A DNA stretch of 64,000 bases from Aphrocallistes beatrix (Eukaryota; Porifera; Hexactinellida; Sceptrulophora; Aphrocallistidae): assembly GCA_963281255.1 (NCBI GenBank), contig OY725490.1:1984001-2048000 (forward strand), written 5' to 3'. Made by a program: the position numbers and the translations under genes. Shown one piece after another: positions 52,839-63,639 of this stretch (the first letter of the stretch is position 1; each line of letters starts with the position of its first letter). The notes below the pieces were generated by a model. That model was given only the letters and a program-made list of their open reading frames with translations, made no database searches and was not told the DNA's origin.

Positions 52839-53931
52839 TCTAACCATAGCCTACTATACATAAGGCCTCACAACTGATTGTGGATTTTGGACCAGGGATG
52901 CAGAAGTAGACCGTTGAACTAATGCATGAGCTGCCTTAAATCATTTACAAAGCACAATAGAGCTTAGGAATATATTATCAGCATATATAAATATGGTGTC
53001 AAAGTACCCATATCCATTGTTAAAAATTTGATTAGTCACCATATGGTTGCGCAATAGGTTATATTTGTGACAAATTTGGTGATTTTCAGAGGCCGTTTAG
53101 GGGCACTTCTAAGTGTTTTTACTGTAAAATTTTTCGCATAGAACTGAGATATGAATGAGTTAATACGGAAATTTTGGAATTTTTTCATGGAATGTTGGTA
53201 CATTCCAGTGTTGCTATGGAAATGTGTTTTGGTCAGTTTGGGTCATATCTTGAAAACCACAAGAGCTAGACATTTAAATGTAATTCCATTTGATTGGAAA
53301 TATACTACTTCCTATTAAGTGATAATATAATTTCAACCTCTAAATTCAAAGGTTTATGAGATAATCGACAAATTATCAAATGTGACCAATATGGTACATT
53401 GTCGAATATCTCATAAACTATTGAATTTAGAGGTTGAAATTATATTATCACTTAATAGGAAGTAGTATATTTCCAATCAAATGGAATTACATTTAAATGT
53501 CTAGCTCTTGTGGTTTTCAAGATATGCCCCAAACTGACCAAAACACGTTTCCATAGCAATCCTGGAATGTACCAACATTCCATGAAAAAATTCCAAAATT
53601 TTCGTATTAACCCATTCATATCTCAGTTCTATGCGAAAAATTTTACAGTAAAAACACTTAGAAGTGCCCCTAAACGGCCTCTGAAAATCACCAAATTTGT
53701 CACAAATATAACCTATTGCGCAACCATAAGGTGACTAATCAAATTTTTAACAATGGATATGGGTACTTTGACACCATATTTATATATGCTGATAATACAT
53801 TCCTAAGCTCTATTGTACTTTGTAAATGATTTAAGGCAGCTCATGCATTAGTTCAACGGTCTACTTCCGCATCCCTGGTCCAAAATCCACAATCAGTTGT
53901 GAGGCCTTATGTATAGTAGGCTATGGTCTAA
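52839..53931. repeat. Palindrome 2 in intron 1 of copy B
   Basis: Arms of about 510 bp meet around 53371-53399; for example GGTTTATGAGATAATCGACA (53351-53370) pairs with 53400-53419, and 'ctatacataaggcct' (52853) with 53906-53920. A few mismatches per 100 bp. Homologous to the inner part of palindrome 1 (gaccagggatgc; agcatatataaatatg; ataggttatatttg). Confidence 0.92.
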
Positions 53932-54128
53932 CATACTTGGCAACTGTCCCGGTTTTTAGTGGGACGGTTAACTTTTTTCACTCTTCTATTGAGCAAATTT
54001 TCTCGAGTGTCCCGCTTTTACATTATTTATTTTTCCATTATGTCCCGTTTTTTGGATTCTATGTATAATACTTTTCTATCAAGTCCCGCTATGTCCCGCC
54101 GAATTCAACGCTGCGTCCCGCTTTTATA
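53932..54128 (-). mobile_element. Family B element, copy 4, between palindromes 2 and 3
   Basis: 'catacttggcaactgtcccg', 'atgtcccgccgaattcaacg' and 'gctgcgtcccgcttttataa': the reverse of the copy at 12232. Longer than other copies in its middle. Confidence 0.7.
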
Positions 54129-54144
54129 ATTTCAATTTTATAGC

Positions 54145-55127
54145 TAAATTAGACTAAACCATAGCCTACTTTAATAATGCCTCACAGTAAAATAACCAAG
54201 GATGCGGTAATAGCCGAATGGATTAATACACGATTAGCCTAAAATCGTTAACCATGCAGAATAGGCATTAAGAATGTATTACCAGCATATATAAACATGG
54301 CATCAAAGTAAATATATCTATTGTCAAAATTTCGATTAGTCATCATATCATTGCGCAGCAGCACATGGTCATTTTAAGCACGATTTTGGCAATTTTCTAA
54401 GCTGTTTTAAGCCTACTTCTAAATCTTATTAAGGTATATTTTTTGTGTAGAACAAAGATTAGAGTTGATTTGAAAAATTTAGAATTTTTCAATGGGATGT
54501 TGTTACATTCCTGCGTTGCTATGGTAAAGCATTTTGATCAGTTTGAGCCATATCCTGCAAACTGTAAGAACTAGGTCTTCAAATTTGATCGCATTTGATA
54601 GGCATTTGGCTACTTCCTACTAGGTAATAATACAATTTACTCGTGTTTGATAGGCAATGTACTACTTCCTATTAGGTGATAATACAACTTGAAGATCTAG
54701 TTACTACTGTTTGCACGAAATGGCCAGAACTGACCAAAATGCTTTACCATAGCAAAGCAGGAATGTAACAACATTTCATTGAAAAATTCTAAATTTTTCA
54801 AATCAACTCGTACTAATCTTGGTTCTACACAAAATCACACCTTAATACCATTTAGAAATAGGGTTAAACCAGCTTAGAAAATCGCTAAAATTGTCCTTAA
54901 AATGACCTGTTGCGCAATGATATGATGACTAATCGAAATTTTTCCAACGAATATATGTACTTTGATACCATGTTTATATATGCTGGTAATACATTCTCAA
55001 TGCCTATTCTGCATGGTTAACGATTTTAAGCTAATCGTGTATTAATCCATTCGGCTCCTACTTCATTCCTATTCCATAATTTTCAGTCTACTGTGAGGCA
55101 TTATTAGAGTAAGCTATGACTAAACCT
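54145..55127. repeat. Palindrome 3 in intron 1 of copy B
   Basis: 'ttagactaaaccatagccta' at 54147 pairs with 'taagctatgactaaac' at 55110; CTAGGTCTTC (54571) with GAAGATCTAG (54691). The arms are more diverged than those of palindromes 1 and 2, and the centre has a direct duplication (tgataggca...ctacttcct...aggt(a/g)ataataca). Confidence 0.88.
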
Positions 55128-55348
55128 ATAAATCCTAAATATCTATCCAAGTGGAAGTATCAATATTAGGTACCAGGCGACTCTATGGATAAAAGTGTTC
55201 GCTAGTTGCCTACGCAATGCGAGAAGCTCGCTTGTACATACATACACATACGTATGCACATATACAAGTACAGAGAGACTATAGTGTGTCTTTTAGTATA
55301 TCTTACTAATCCCTGCTTTCCAGTATTATCGTATTCTTTGTATTCCAG

Positions 55349-57631
55349 GAGTATAATAAAAGCTCATCTTGCTCATCAGTCGATGAGACAGAAATAATTT
55401 ATGAAACTATTAACGGACAAGATGAAAGCATTAACAGTAAAGCGAATTCTATCAAAGGTAAAAGCACATATGAATACGAACAACCTCATCCAAGTCATTT
55501 TCCACAGCTGCCATTAGAAATGCATAATAATGGTCATCCATGTCAAATGATGTATCCTCCACAAAACAATCACAATAGTTCAAAATGTGATCATACGGGA
55601 AAAGATTATAACCCTCAGAACGAACAGTTTAGTCAAAGAGCACAGAGATCTAATGCACATTATGACGCTGATGAGTATCAAAATTTGGATCCTGATAAAT
55701 GTGAACTGATCCCTAGACATACGGACGAATTCCAACTTGTAGAGTCTGAAAAGAAGAAAGGCATTTTTAATAAATTAAAATTTAGCAAAAATAAAAAACT
55801 GAGTGAAAATGTCGAGATGATTTCCTCAAAACAGAAAGAAGTGGCAAAGAGAAAAATGCTTCAACAAGAATACTGGGAACTGTCTGATCTTCCTAATTAT
55901 ACTCATCCCCAAACCCCCACATTTCCTGACAACTTCTCAAGAGCCAATCCTAATACAAGTAATTATCTAAACATAAATTCATGGCAAAATAGGGAGGAAA
56001 AGTTCAATTTTTCTTCTGATGAGGGAAAACGTACTCTGGATGTAATATCTAAATTTTGTGATTGTTCGAAATCTGAATTAATTCAAAAAATTATTTCAAA
56101 AGATCTCACTTTGCAGGATCGAATTGGATTTGTATTAAAAAAAGAAAATTTAAAATGCTATCAACAAGTGAAACAATATTTATCGAAATTCAAAGAGTCT
56201 AAAGATTTCCTGAACATTCAAACCGAGTTGACTATTGAAAATACAGAATATATTCAGCAATTTAGTATCGATGATATTCTTCAAGTTAGTAAAGAGCTAA
56301 ATATCGTTGAATCTGTGATTAAAGAAAATATGCTAGAATATAAAATAAGCGGAAATGATAAAAGTTATTACTCAAAAAGGCAAGTTAAATCATTACTGAA
56401 GCTTTCAAAATCTTTCAAGAAACTTAAAAACATAAATATCGATGAATACAAGAGAATCAATATTTATTCGCACAAAAAGTATGTCGAAAAATTAGATACA
56501 GATTTAGAGGCAGCATGTTTTGGCAAATATTTAGAAGCAAAATCTTTTGACCAAGTATATCAAAATATAATCGCTATTACTTTTCACTGCATGAAATGCA
56601 ATCTTCCTTTTGACGATATCACAGACATCTTAAAGGAAAAATTTGAGCAAGGAATGCCAGGTTCTAACTATGAAATATTTCATTTAATATTCCAGCACTC
56701 GACTCCCATAGTAAAGGCTCTTTGCATTGATCTCTATTCATTCTGTTCTCCAGTTCCATTCTACTATCCTCTGCTAAGTCCCATCAATGACAGACAATCT
56801 GAACCTGTTTTCAAGATATGTCATGAATTGTGGTTCACGATTCCTCCATGTTTCGCCATTGCATCGTTTGGACTAGGAAGTGCCAGTTATCTCCCTGTAG
56901 GTAAGTCAGAACTTCTAAATAAAATATTCAAAGCTGATTTTACACAGCAAAATCAAGACGGCAAATTTAATCCGTTTCATTTTCAATCGATTGATGTTCA
57001 ATTTTCCAAAAATATACCGTTGAAAGATTCAAAAATATTCGCTTATTTTGATTGTCATGGTGGTGCTCCTATCGAAATAATTAAAACTCTATGTAAATAC
57101 GTCAATATGATCATCATACATGTTCTTGAAAAAGATATTGAGCATAACCAAGAATTGTTCAACAGAGAGATGAAATATTTTAATAACTTAGCAAAGATTG
57201 TTGTTATTCTAGTACGAGATAGCAAACATAAGACGAAGGAAGAGATAAGAGAGACACATTATTTCGTTTATGTTCCTAAATTTTCTAATATATCTAAGGG
57301 TAAAGCTCTAAAAGAGTTTAAAGAATTATTTAGAAACATAATTCATTCTAAACCTCAATCATCATCACCAACTGTCGATCAAAGTCTCATTCAGAAAGTC
57401 TTGAGAGAACAGAATGATGAAGAATTCATGACTATTAGCAATACAAACAACAAGATCACGAGAATCATTGAAAGAATCGAAGATATCAGGGGTGGTAAAT
57501 CTGGATTTGAAGGAAATGATTTTCTTTCATTCTATCCAATCTTTATCGAGTATATGAAATCGTTTTACAAAGCAAATCAAGAGCAGATCAAAATAAACTC
57601 GAAAAACTTGATAGTAATTGTGATTATCTAA
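55349..57631 (+). CDS. VLIG copy B, exon 2 5' part: N-terminal GTPase-like domain
   Basis: After the acceptor 'tgtattccag' the frame runs in phase 0 (EYNKSSSCSSVDETEIIYET) through 760 codons to a TAA. Layout as in copy A, with an additional helical segment of about 100 residues (SKFCDCSKSELIQKIIS to VIKENMLEYK, 56045-56345) that may be a death-fold or SAM-like bundle. The GTPase-like block PCFAIASFGLGSASYLPVGK / SELLNKIF and FAYFDCHGGAP is conserved with copy A. The same frame slip as in copy A occurs near 57590, so the following LEKLDSNCDYLMKQ is in another frame. Confidence 0.75.
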   Translation, partial: EYNKSSSCSSVDETEIIYETINGQDESINSKANSIKGKSTYEYEQPHPSHFPQLPLEMHNNGHPCQMMYPPQNNHNSSKCDHTGKDYNPQNEQFSQRAQRSNAHYDADEYQNLDPDKCELIPRHTDEFQLVESEKKKGIFNKLKFSKNKKLSENVEMISSKQKEVAKRKMLQQEYWELSDLPNYTHPQTPTFPDNFSRANPNTSNYLNINSWQNREEKFNFSSDEGKRTLDVISKFCDCSKSELIQKIISKDLTLQDRIGFVLKKENLKCYQQVKQYLSKFKESKDFLNIQTELTIENTEYIQQFSIDDILQVSKELNIVESVIKENMLEYKISGNDKSYYSKRQVKSLLKLSKSFKKLKNINIDEYKRINIYSHKKYVEKLDTDLEAACFGKYLEAKSFDQVYQNIIAITFHCMKCNLPFDDITDILKEKFEQGMPGSNYEIFHLIFQHSTPIVKALCIDLYSFCSPVPFYYPLLSPINDRQSEPVFKICHELWFTIPPCFAIASFGLGSASYLPVGKSELLNKIFKADFTQQNQDGKFNPFHFQSIDVQFSKNIPLKDSKIFAYFDCHGGAPIEIIKTLCKYVNMIIIHVLEKDIEHNQELFNREMKYFNNLAKIVVILVRDSKHKTKEEIRETHYFVYVPKFSNISKGKALKEFKELFRNIIHSKPQSSSPTVDQSLIQKVLREQNDEEFMTISNTNNKITRIIERIEDIRGGKSGFEGNDFLSFYPIFIEYMKSFYKANQEQIKINSKNLIVIVII

Positions 57632-58745
57632 TGAAACAGCTCTCTAACACTACTTGTAGTCCAATAATCCCTCTCTTTCTAGATCTATTTGATGATAAAT
57701 ATTCCAGTCTTTTACTCTACAAATTATCAAAGTATTTCATTAAATTAAATGAAAAAGGTCCGGAAAAAATACAGAAATATAACTATTCAGTCGATATTTT
57801 ATGGAGAGAAGCATTGCTAAGTTTAGACACAATGACAAAATGAAAGACGACAGCATACTCACAGACAAACTGAAGAAATGTATCAGAAAGCAGATAATGG
57901 AAGGAGAACCATTCGAAATAATTGATGGGGACAACCTAGTGTTTTGTAGTAAAGATTTAGTTACTCTATTGGGGTCTTATTATGATCTGCAAAACAATTC
58001 TGACAAAGGAAATAAAGAGCCTCGAAGTACTGCGCCCACAGTCATCAGTATATTCGGACCTCAGAGTTCAGGAAAATCCACACTTCTCAACTATTGTTTT
58101 GGCTGCAAATTTATTACGAGTGCAGGTCGCTGTACACATGGAGTTTATTGTTCTTTGTTCCAAATAGATGAAACCCTGAACAATTCCAGAAATTTGGATG
58201 AAAGTCTGAATATTCCAAGAAATTTGTTAATCCTTGACACAGAAGGACTGTATTCCATTGAGTCTAAAACGGATGCAAATATTAACTTTGATCAAACGAT
58301 GGCACTGTTCTGTCTTGCTGTTTCTCAAATAGTCATCATCAATGTTAAAGGAGAGATCGGGTCAGATCTGAAAAAGCTGCTTCAAGTTTGTGCTTATTCT
58401 TTAAATCGACTCAAAGTGAACAAAGTTAATTTACCCAAAATATTCTTAGTTTTAAATCAACAAGCAGATCCCAATGTGGCTAAATACACTGGTGCACTGA
58501 AACATTTGATGGAAAGTTTAGATTCCACTTTCCACACAGCTGACTCTGAATGTGTCAGAATATCAGACTTAATCAAAGTGTCAACAAATGATTTATTTGT
58601 TCTTCCTTCAGCTTTCAATGTGACTAGTATAGACGATTCCCCACTGTGTGAAAATGATAGCTCTGGAGCAGTGAAACTTGAATCTACGAAAACCTTTGCA
58701 GACAAGTGTTCTGTGCTACGAAAAACAATTTTTGAAGCTATTTGA
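57590..58745 (+). pseudogene. VLIG copy B: G-domain segment with frameshifts and a stop
   Basis: Continues exon 2 after the first slip. A second slip at about 57820 (AGTTTAGACAC) moves to the frame that carries the G domain: FGPQSSGKSTLLN (P-loop), SAGRCTHGVY, LLILDTEGL and LVLNQQAD. A 30-bp tandem duplication at about 58168-58227 adds ten residues (DETLNNSRNL / DESLNIPRNL) before the DTEG strand, absent from copy A. The frame ends at TGA 58743-58745, where copy A has AGA (EAIRNRDN); translation then resumes in the same frame. Three lesions in one 1.2-kb stretch make a full-length product unlikely unless they are assembly errors. Confidence 0.8.
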
Positions 58746-61700
58746 AACCGAGATAATTCAGATAAACCACCTTTTGACAATGTCAGTGAATGGATTAACA
58801 TGGCTGGTCACATTTGGGAGACTTGTGTGAAATACCAAGACATTGTAATGTATCGGGATTTGGAAGAAATAGCCTATACTGAACAACTACGTAACATTAG
58901 TCTTAGAGTGATTGATGAAGAAATCTACAAAAAGCAGTCCTTATTTGAAAAAGCATTAGAGACGGTAAGCAAAGAGATTAACGACATTAAAATATACTCT
59001 GTTACAATGAACATTCTAGCTAATAAAATGGAAAAATTTGACGAAACCTTCAAACCTTGTGAAGACGAGTGTAAGAGGAAATTTGATTCTGAAGAGAAAA
59101 GACTTTCCTTAAGTGGACAATTTCCTATCGTTTATGAACAAACAATCTCAAACCTAAATCGTCTGATCTTTATTTATCGAAAAAATTATGAAGACAAAAT
59201 AAAATTCGACATAAAGTATGTACTGTTAGAAGTGAAGATTCAAAGTAGCATGAAAATATTTCAAGAAAAGGTTGAATACCGCATTGATGATTACATCAAC
59301 TTTTCTCAAAAGGAGAAATCTGAAGAATTTGATAAAATATGGAGAGAGTGTTATGAGGATGAGTCTGAAGATTTAAAAGCTGTTAGAAATGAGCATTTTG
59401 AAAATGTTTACAAAAATTTCAAAATAGAGTGCAATTTCTTTGAAAAGCATGATAATATTTTTCGTTTATTTCGAGAAAAAGGCTTTCAATTGGATGAAGT
59501 AATAAAAAAAATGGAAAGGGACATTTTGTATGGGCTAAAGAATCCAGATATAAAAAACCTAGGGAAATGTTACTTCTGTATATTGAGTCAATCACATGGT
59601 GACTTTACCAAAGTTAGACCACACAACTCAAGGACTAAATATCATTACCTATCCCCAGATTCCTTCATCAAAACAAAGGAGAAAGAAAAGCGAACTTTAT
59701 TTAGAAGAAGAAGAACCATTAATATTTTTCATGAATGGATACCATCGGAATGCCATCCAATTGTTGATAGCTGTTCTGGAGATTTTAACCACTACGAAAT
59801 ATCTTGGGGAAAATGTCCAGAAAAGTCACAAATACTGCTCTTGACTTCAAAACTGAGAAGCCCAAATGATCCCAATAACAGTTGCTGGGATACATTGATA
59901 AATGAAGTGAGAAAACAGGCTCTAACTCGTTTAAGCAGAGATCCTAAGTTATCTCAAACTACCATAAAACAGCTCATAAGTGATCTCTACTCCAGCATAA
60001 AGGTTGTTAACCACGAGATAAAGTACATACGGACAATGCTGTCAAACCAAGCTGAGAGACAACTCTCTACTTTACTATTCTCGTGCGCTTTCCGTGAATA
60101 TTGGAACTATCAAGTCGATCAAATAAAGAAAGATGAAACTCGTCGTGAGAAACAGAAGCTTAAACTGAGCGAATATTTCTTTCAAAAAATCGATAATCGT
60201 AAAATGCTAAAAGGAAAATGGGACACTAAAAACATGATTGCAAGCGACACTAATATTTCTGAGAAATTTGCGATGGATTATGTGGCGGCAATTAAAAGAT
60301 ACGTATTAACCAATATAAAAATAGAGATTGAGAAATCATTCGAGGAGTTAAGAGAGAGTCTAACTATGGAACAGCTGTTACTAAAAGCAAATTCAGAATT
60401 AAAAGAAGAGATAGAACGCGATCCTAATACTGAGGTTACTGACACCAATCATTTTGTGATCAAATTCATTTGTGAAAGAAATATGTTATTAAAAAAAAAT
60501 TTTCATAGAGACTGGTGTGCTTATCAAGAAAAACTGAAAAGGAAGATCAATCAAGTGACAAAGGAACATTTTAATGGTTTCGTGACTCAGATAATATATC
60601 AGTTTGATTTCTTGCTAACCCATTTACAAAAAGACAGCTTGAACGAAAATTGCTTTTATTCAGATTCTAACTTTTCACTTCGTGAATCGATTGACCCGAC
60701 TTCAGTCCAGGCAAGGGAAGCACCTTTCAAAGCAATGGCAGTTTATCTCAGTAAATATCTCAATCCGATAGTTTCGCAAGAAGAATTTACTTCCTTCCTA
60801 CTGAACGAGTTTAAAGTTGACGGCGTGAAACTAGGAAGATCTCATAAATCTGTTTTGCTTTTTGAAAAGTGTGACTATGCTATTGATAAAGAAAATTTTA
60901 AGAGATTGGAGAATACTAATATTTTCAACGAACTAATTTTCGATATTTCCTTTTTTATCAAAAAATTTAAAAATATTTGTCTCTTGAACTTGGCTAACTT
61001 TCGTTCAAATTCCCATTTAATGACTCAGTTCGAAAGACTTGAGAACGAATACCTCAAAGATGCGTTAGGATGCAACATGCAATGTCCTAGTTGTGGGAAA
61101 TTTTGTGAAAGAGGAATTCACAACGATGGTTCGAAATGTCAAATATTGACTGGACATCAGTTTTCATCGATGGGAGGGAAGGTTTGGAAGAATGATGAGA
61201 GAAGAACAGCCATTCTATTCATGTGTGATGACTACAAGGATCACATGACGGTCAAGCTCCCTGAAGAGTCAATGAAGTGGAGTGATTTCAAACTGAGATG
61301 TGGAAATGAATGGAATTGGGATCTGCCTCAAGATCCTAAATTGCAAGAAGAGAATAAGGATATGATGAAGAAGATTTGGACTAAATTCGGGAGGGGTATC
61401 CTGAAATATTATTCACAAAAAGGAATTAATATATCCTACGTTCCCTTCATCCCGATGAATAATTACAGTCAATACTACATATGCTTCGTTATTGATGGAA
61501 CTTCATCGATGGAAAAGGACATAGAGAAAGCAAGATTGTCGGTCTCAAAGATTGTCAAAAGTTATCGAGAAAAAGGGAGCAGTTGCTTCTTCAGGATTGT
61601 CATCTATCGCGACCATTGTGATGAGGACATCATCGAGACTTATCCTTCAGATCAGAATTTTACTGAAGATTTTGAAAAGATTATGGATTTCCTTGAAAAG

Positions 61701-62120
61701 GTTAAGGCAAATGGAGGAGGAGATATACCAGAAGCAGCATTGGATGGTCTTGCAACAGCTGTCAGCAGAACTAATTGGAAAAATAACGCGGATGTCACGA
61801 ACATAATTGTACATATCTTTGATGCACCACCACATGGCAACTTTCCCGACTATGAAGTACACCGATCCAAAAGTAGCAAAAAGAACTGTTGTTGTTGTAA
61901 CCATTCTACTCTCTGTCCATTCGATTGGGACTCTAACGTCTGGGAACCAATGAAAAAGCTAAATTTATTCTATCACGGAATTAATACAAGCAATAATTTT
62001 CCAGGATTTGAAGCAACGATGAACAAAAAGTTAGGAGAGTTGTGTGCAGAGTTTCAAGTGTGCGGAAAAGAAGAAGTTGATACTGCTGTGATTAATTTGT
62101 TTATCAACTTTCATATGTGA
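58746..62120 (+). CDS. VLIG copy B: coiled-coil arm, zinc module and VWA domain
   Basis: In frame with the G domain but for the TGA at 58743. Counting from the Met at 58800 (1106 residues): 1-450 matches the arm of copy A; 470-750 is further helical arm; 758-786 holds CNMQCPSCGKFC with later His and Cys (HNDGSKCQ, TGHQ), a zinc-binding module like that near the end of VLIG proteins; 890-1100 is a von Willebrand A domain with ICFVIDGTSSMEKDIEKARL (MIDAS DxTxS), VIYRDHCDE, NGGGDIPEAALDGL and IIVHIFDAPPHG, the signature set of alpha-kinase-associated (vwkA-type) VWA domains. A GTPase with a terminal metal-dependent VWA suggests a coat-forming NTPase that also binds a ligand. No kinase domain follows; it ends about 25 residues after the fold. 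Confidence 0.85.
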   Translation, partial: NRDNSDKPPFDNVSEWINMAGHIWETCVKYQDIVMYRDLEEIAYTEQLRNISLRVIDEEIYKKQSLFEKALETVSKEINDIKIYSVTMNILANKMEKFDETFKPCEDECKRKFDSEEKRLSLSGQFPIVYEQTISNLNRLIFIYRKNYEDKIKFDIKYVLLEVKIQSSMKIFQEKVEYRIDDYINFSQKEKSEEFDKIWRECYEDESEDLKAVRNEHFENVYKNFKIECNFFEKHDNIFRLFREKGFQLDEVIKKMERDILYGLKNPDIKNLGKCYFCILSQSHGDFTKVRPHNSRTKYHYLSPDSFIKTKEKEKRTLFRRRRTINIFHEWIPSECHPIVDSCSGDFNHYEISWGKCPEKSQILLLTSKLRSPNDPNNSCWDTLINEVRKQALTRLSRDPKLSQTTIKQLISDLYSSIKVVNHEIKYIRTMLSNQAERQLSTLLFSCAFREYWNYQVDQIKKDETRREKQKLKLSEYFFQKIDNRKMLKGKWDTKNMIASDTNISEKFAMDYVAAIKRYVLTNIKIEIEKSFEELRESLTMEQLLLKANSELKEEIERDPNTEVTDTNHFVIKFICERNMLLKKNFHRDWCAYQEKLKRKINQVTKEHFNGFVTQIIYQFDFLLTHLQKDSLNENCFYSDSNFSLRESIDPTSVQAREAPFKAMAVYLSKYLNPIVSQEEFTSFLLNEFKVDGVKLGRSHKSVLLFEKCDYAIDKENFKRLENTNIFNELIFDISFFIKKFKNICLLNLANFRSNSHLMTQFERLENEYLKDALGCNMQCPSCGKFCERGIHNDGSKCQILTGHQFSSMGGKVWKNDERRTAILFMCDDYKDHMTVKLPEESMKWSDFKLRCGNEWNWDLPQDPKLQEENKDMMKKIWTKFGRGILKYYSQKGINISYVPFIPMNNYSQYYICFVIDGTSSMEKDIEKARLSVSKIVKSYREKGSSCFFRIVIYRDHCDEDIIETYPSDQNFTEDFEKIMDFLEKVKANGGGDIPEAALDGLATAVSRTNWKNNADVTNIIVHIFDAPPHGNFPDYEVHRSKSSKKNCCCCNHSTLCPFDWDSNVWEPMKKLNLFYHGINTSNNFPGFEATMNKKLGELCAEFQVCGKEEVDTAVINLFINFHM

Positions 62121-62574
62121 AAACCTCCATGTTTACTTTGTAATGGATTTTCTATGTTATTTGTTATAGGTGTTCTAGTACAAATTAGCTGTACTAGACT
62201 TTAGCTCTTTCTTATCTTTTGTATTTTCTGTATAAGTTGTCTAGTACACATTAGTTGTATACTAGACTTTAGACCTAATTAGTGTGTGTTAGCTAGCATT
62301 GTTGATACTGATTGTGTTCTCTATGATTTAAAGGGATAAAGTGCATATACTGAAAATGCAGTGATATTATCCGTACTATGAAGCTATTACTGAAATATGA
62401 ATATTAACGTTGTAAGAGTATACATTTTTATAATACGTACATATACCACACACTGCATGTACGAGGAGAATTAAAATATTGTATCATAGCGGCACTAGAG
62501 AGTAGTTTGTTAGAGTTTGGATTGATCTGATATGTCATGCGTAATAGTTTTGCTGATAAGATATATGAATAGAG
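62121..62574. other. 3' flank of copy B
   Basis: Homologous to the flank of copy A and carries two direct repeats of 'ctagta(c)a(a/c)attag(c/t)tgtactagacttta' (62172-62274). No gene. Confidence 0.6.
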
Positions 62575-62951
62575 TAGGGCATTAGGATCTTTCGTTCCAT
62601 GATCGAAAGATCGGGATCGAGATCCTTTTTTCGAGAATCGAGATCGAAACTTTTTCTGAATTCGATCCGATCCTTTTTCTTTTTAATCCCCAAGTTGGAG
62701 GCGAAAGTGTTGAAATTTATGTTGATTAAATATATGTTTTTGATGCGTTTTATGGTTTGAATATTAACTTAAGCACTAAGTACACCCCAGGCTTCCGCAG
62801 ACGGACGGACGGACATTGCACGCCGTCCATGCCATAAGGCATCTCCTTCCAGGAGCTGCACTAAAAATGATAGTCCTCTGACTATTATTGAAAGGATCTT
62901 GGGGATCGTGATCGGATCTAGATCTTTTTTTTAGGATCGACTAATGCCCTA
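62575..62951. mobile_element. hAT-type MITE, 377 bp, perfect 8-bp target duplication
   Basis: Flanked by GAATAGAG at 62567-62574 and 62952-62959. The ends are inverted: TAGGGCATTAGGATC and CTAATGCCCTA. The interior is runs of GGATCGAGATC words plus the 'gacggacattgcacgccgtc' module shared with 27845-27910. It is not present 3' of copy A. Confidence 0.9.
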
Positions 62952-63154
62952 GAATAGAGTAAGCATTGCGTATAAAACTTAGTAGCTAACTCGGCGATAT
63001 ACCAAAATTAAATAATAATTAAAATACGTGTACCTTTAAAAATGTGTTGAACAATTTTTAACAGGATTTTAATTATTCCTGGGTGTAGGCTCCTGCCAAA
63101 TCTCTCCCAACCTCACCAGTAAAACCTCCTCATCTCGAGTCTACTCAGCCGAAA

Positions 63155-63400
63155 ATGGTGAAGAAGAGCTTCAAGCTGACCTACAAGCAAGAGGGGTCAG
63201 GATCTCAGAGTGTGGTGATGGACATCACTCCTGAACTCACTTTCGGGTGGTTGGCACAGCTGGCAGATACTGAGTTTGGGATCAGTGAGAATAAACAGAA
63301 GTTCAAAATGGGATTCCCGCCTAAAATCTTAAAAATGGAACCAAACGAACCTCTGATGGTCAGTGCAATTAAAAATGATGCATTTTATTCGTATCTTGCT
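63155..63400 (+). CDS. First exon of a ubiquitin-like-domain gene, copy 2
   Basis: MVKKSFKLTYKQEGSGSQSV, PELTFGWLAQLADTEFGI, KQKFKMGFPPKILKMEPN, SAIKND. This copy keeps the canonical GFPPKIL strand that copy 1 changed to GLLPKIL. The conserved leader (cgagtctactcagccgaaa) immediately before the ATG also occurs in copy 1, so both likely use the same promoter. The end is uncertain; the frame past about 63400 differs from copy 1. Downstream exons, if any, lie beyond the window or the (TA)n tract. Confidence 0.6.
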
Positions 63401-63580
63401 TGTTCAGAAAGTTACATGCCAGTCTATTCTAGAAACATGTCTACTGTATTAAATTGTGGCGGAGTTTGTGAAATTATTCCATCCATTCGCTTATTACTTG
63501 TAATTATTGATTCACAGTACCCTAGTGCTAATACATACGTACTGTTTATCCTTACTATTAAAACTCGATTAATGTGTATA

Positions 63581-63600
63581 TAATATATATATATATATAT
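63581..63600. repeat. (TA)n microsatellite
   Basis: A run of about ten TA units. Confidence 0.95.
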
Positions 63601-63639
63601 CTGTAACGAATTGATTGAAGAAACTGCCGGTCATAGAAA

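Larger units (their letters stand above)
50950..63480 (+). repeat. VLIG cassette 2 of the tandem duplication
   Basis: Collinear with 37200-49420. It differs by lacking the hAT insert at 42388 and the outer arms of palindrome 1, by having two palindromes in intron 1, and by retaining the 1.9 kb lost from copy A. Confidence 0.85.
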
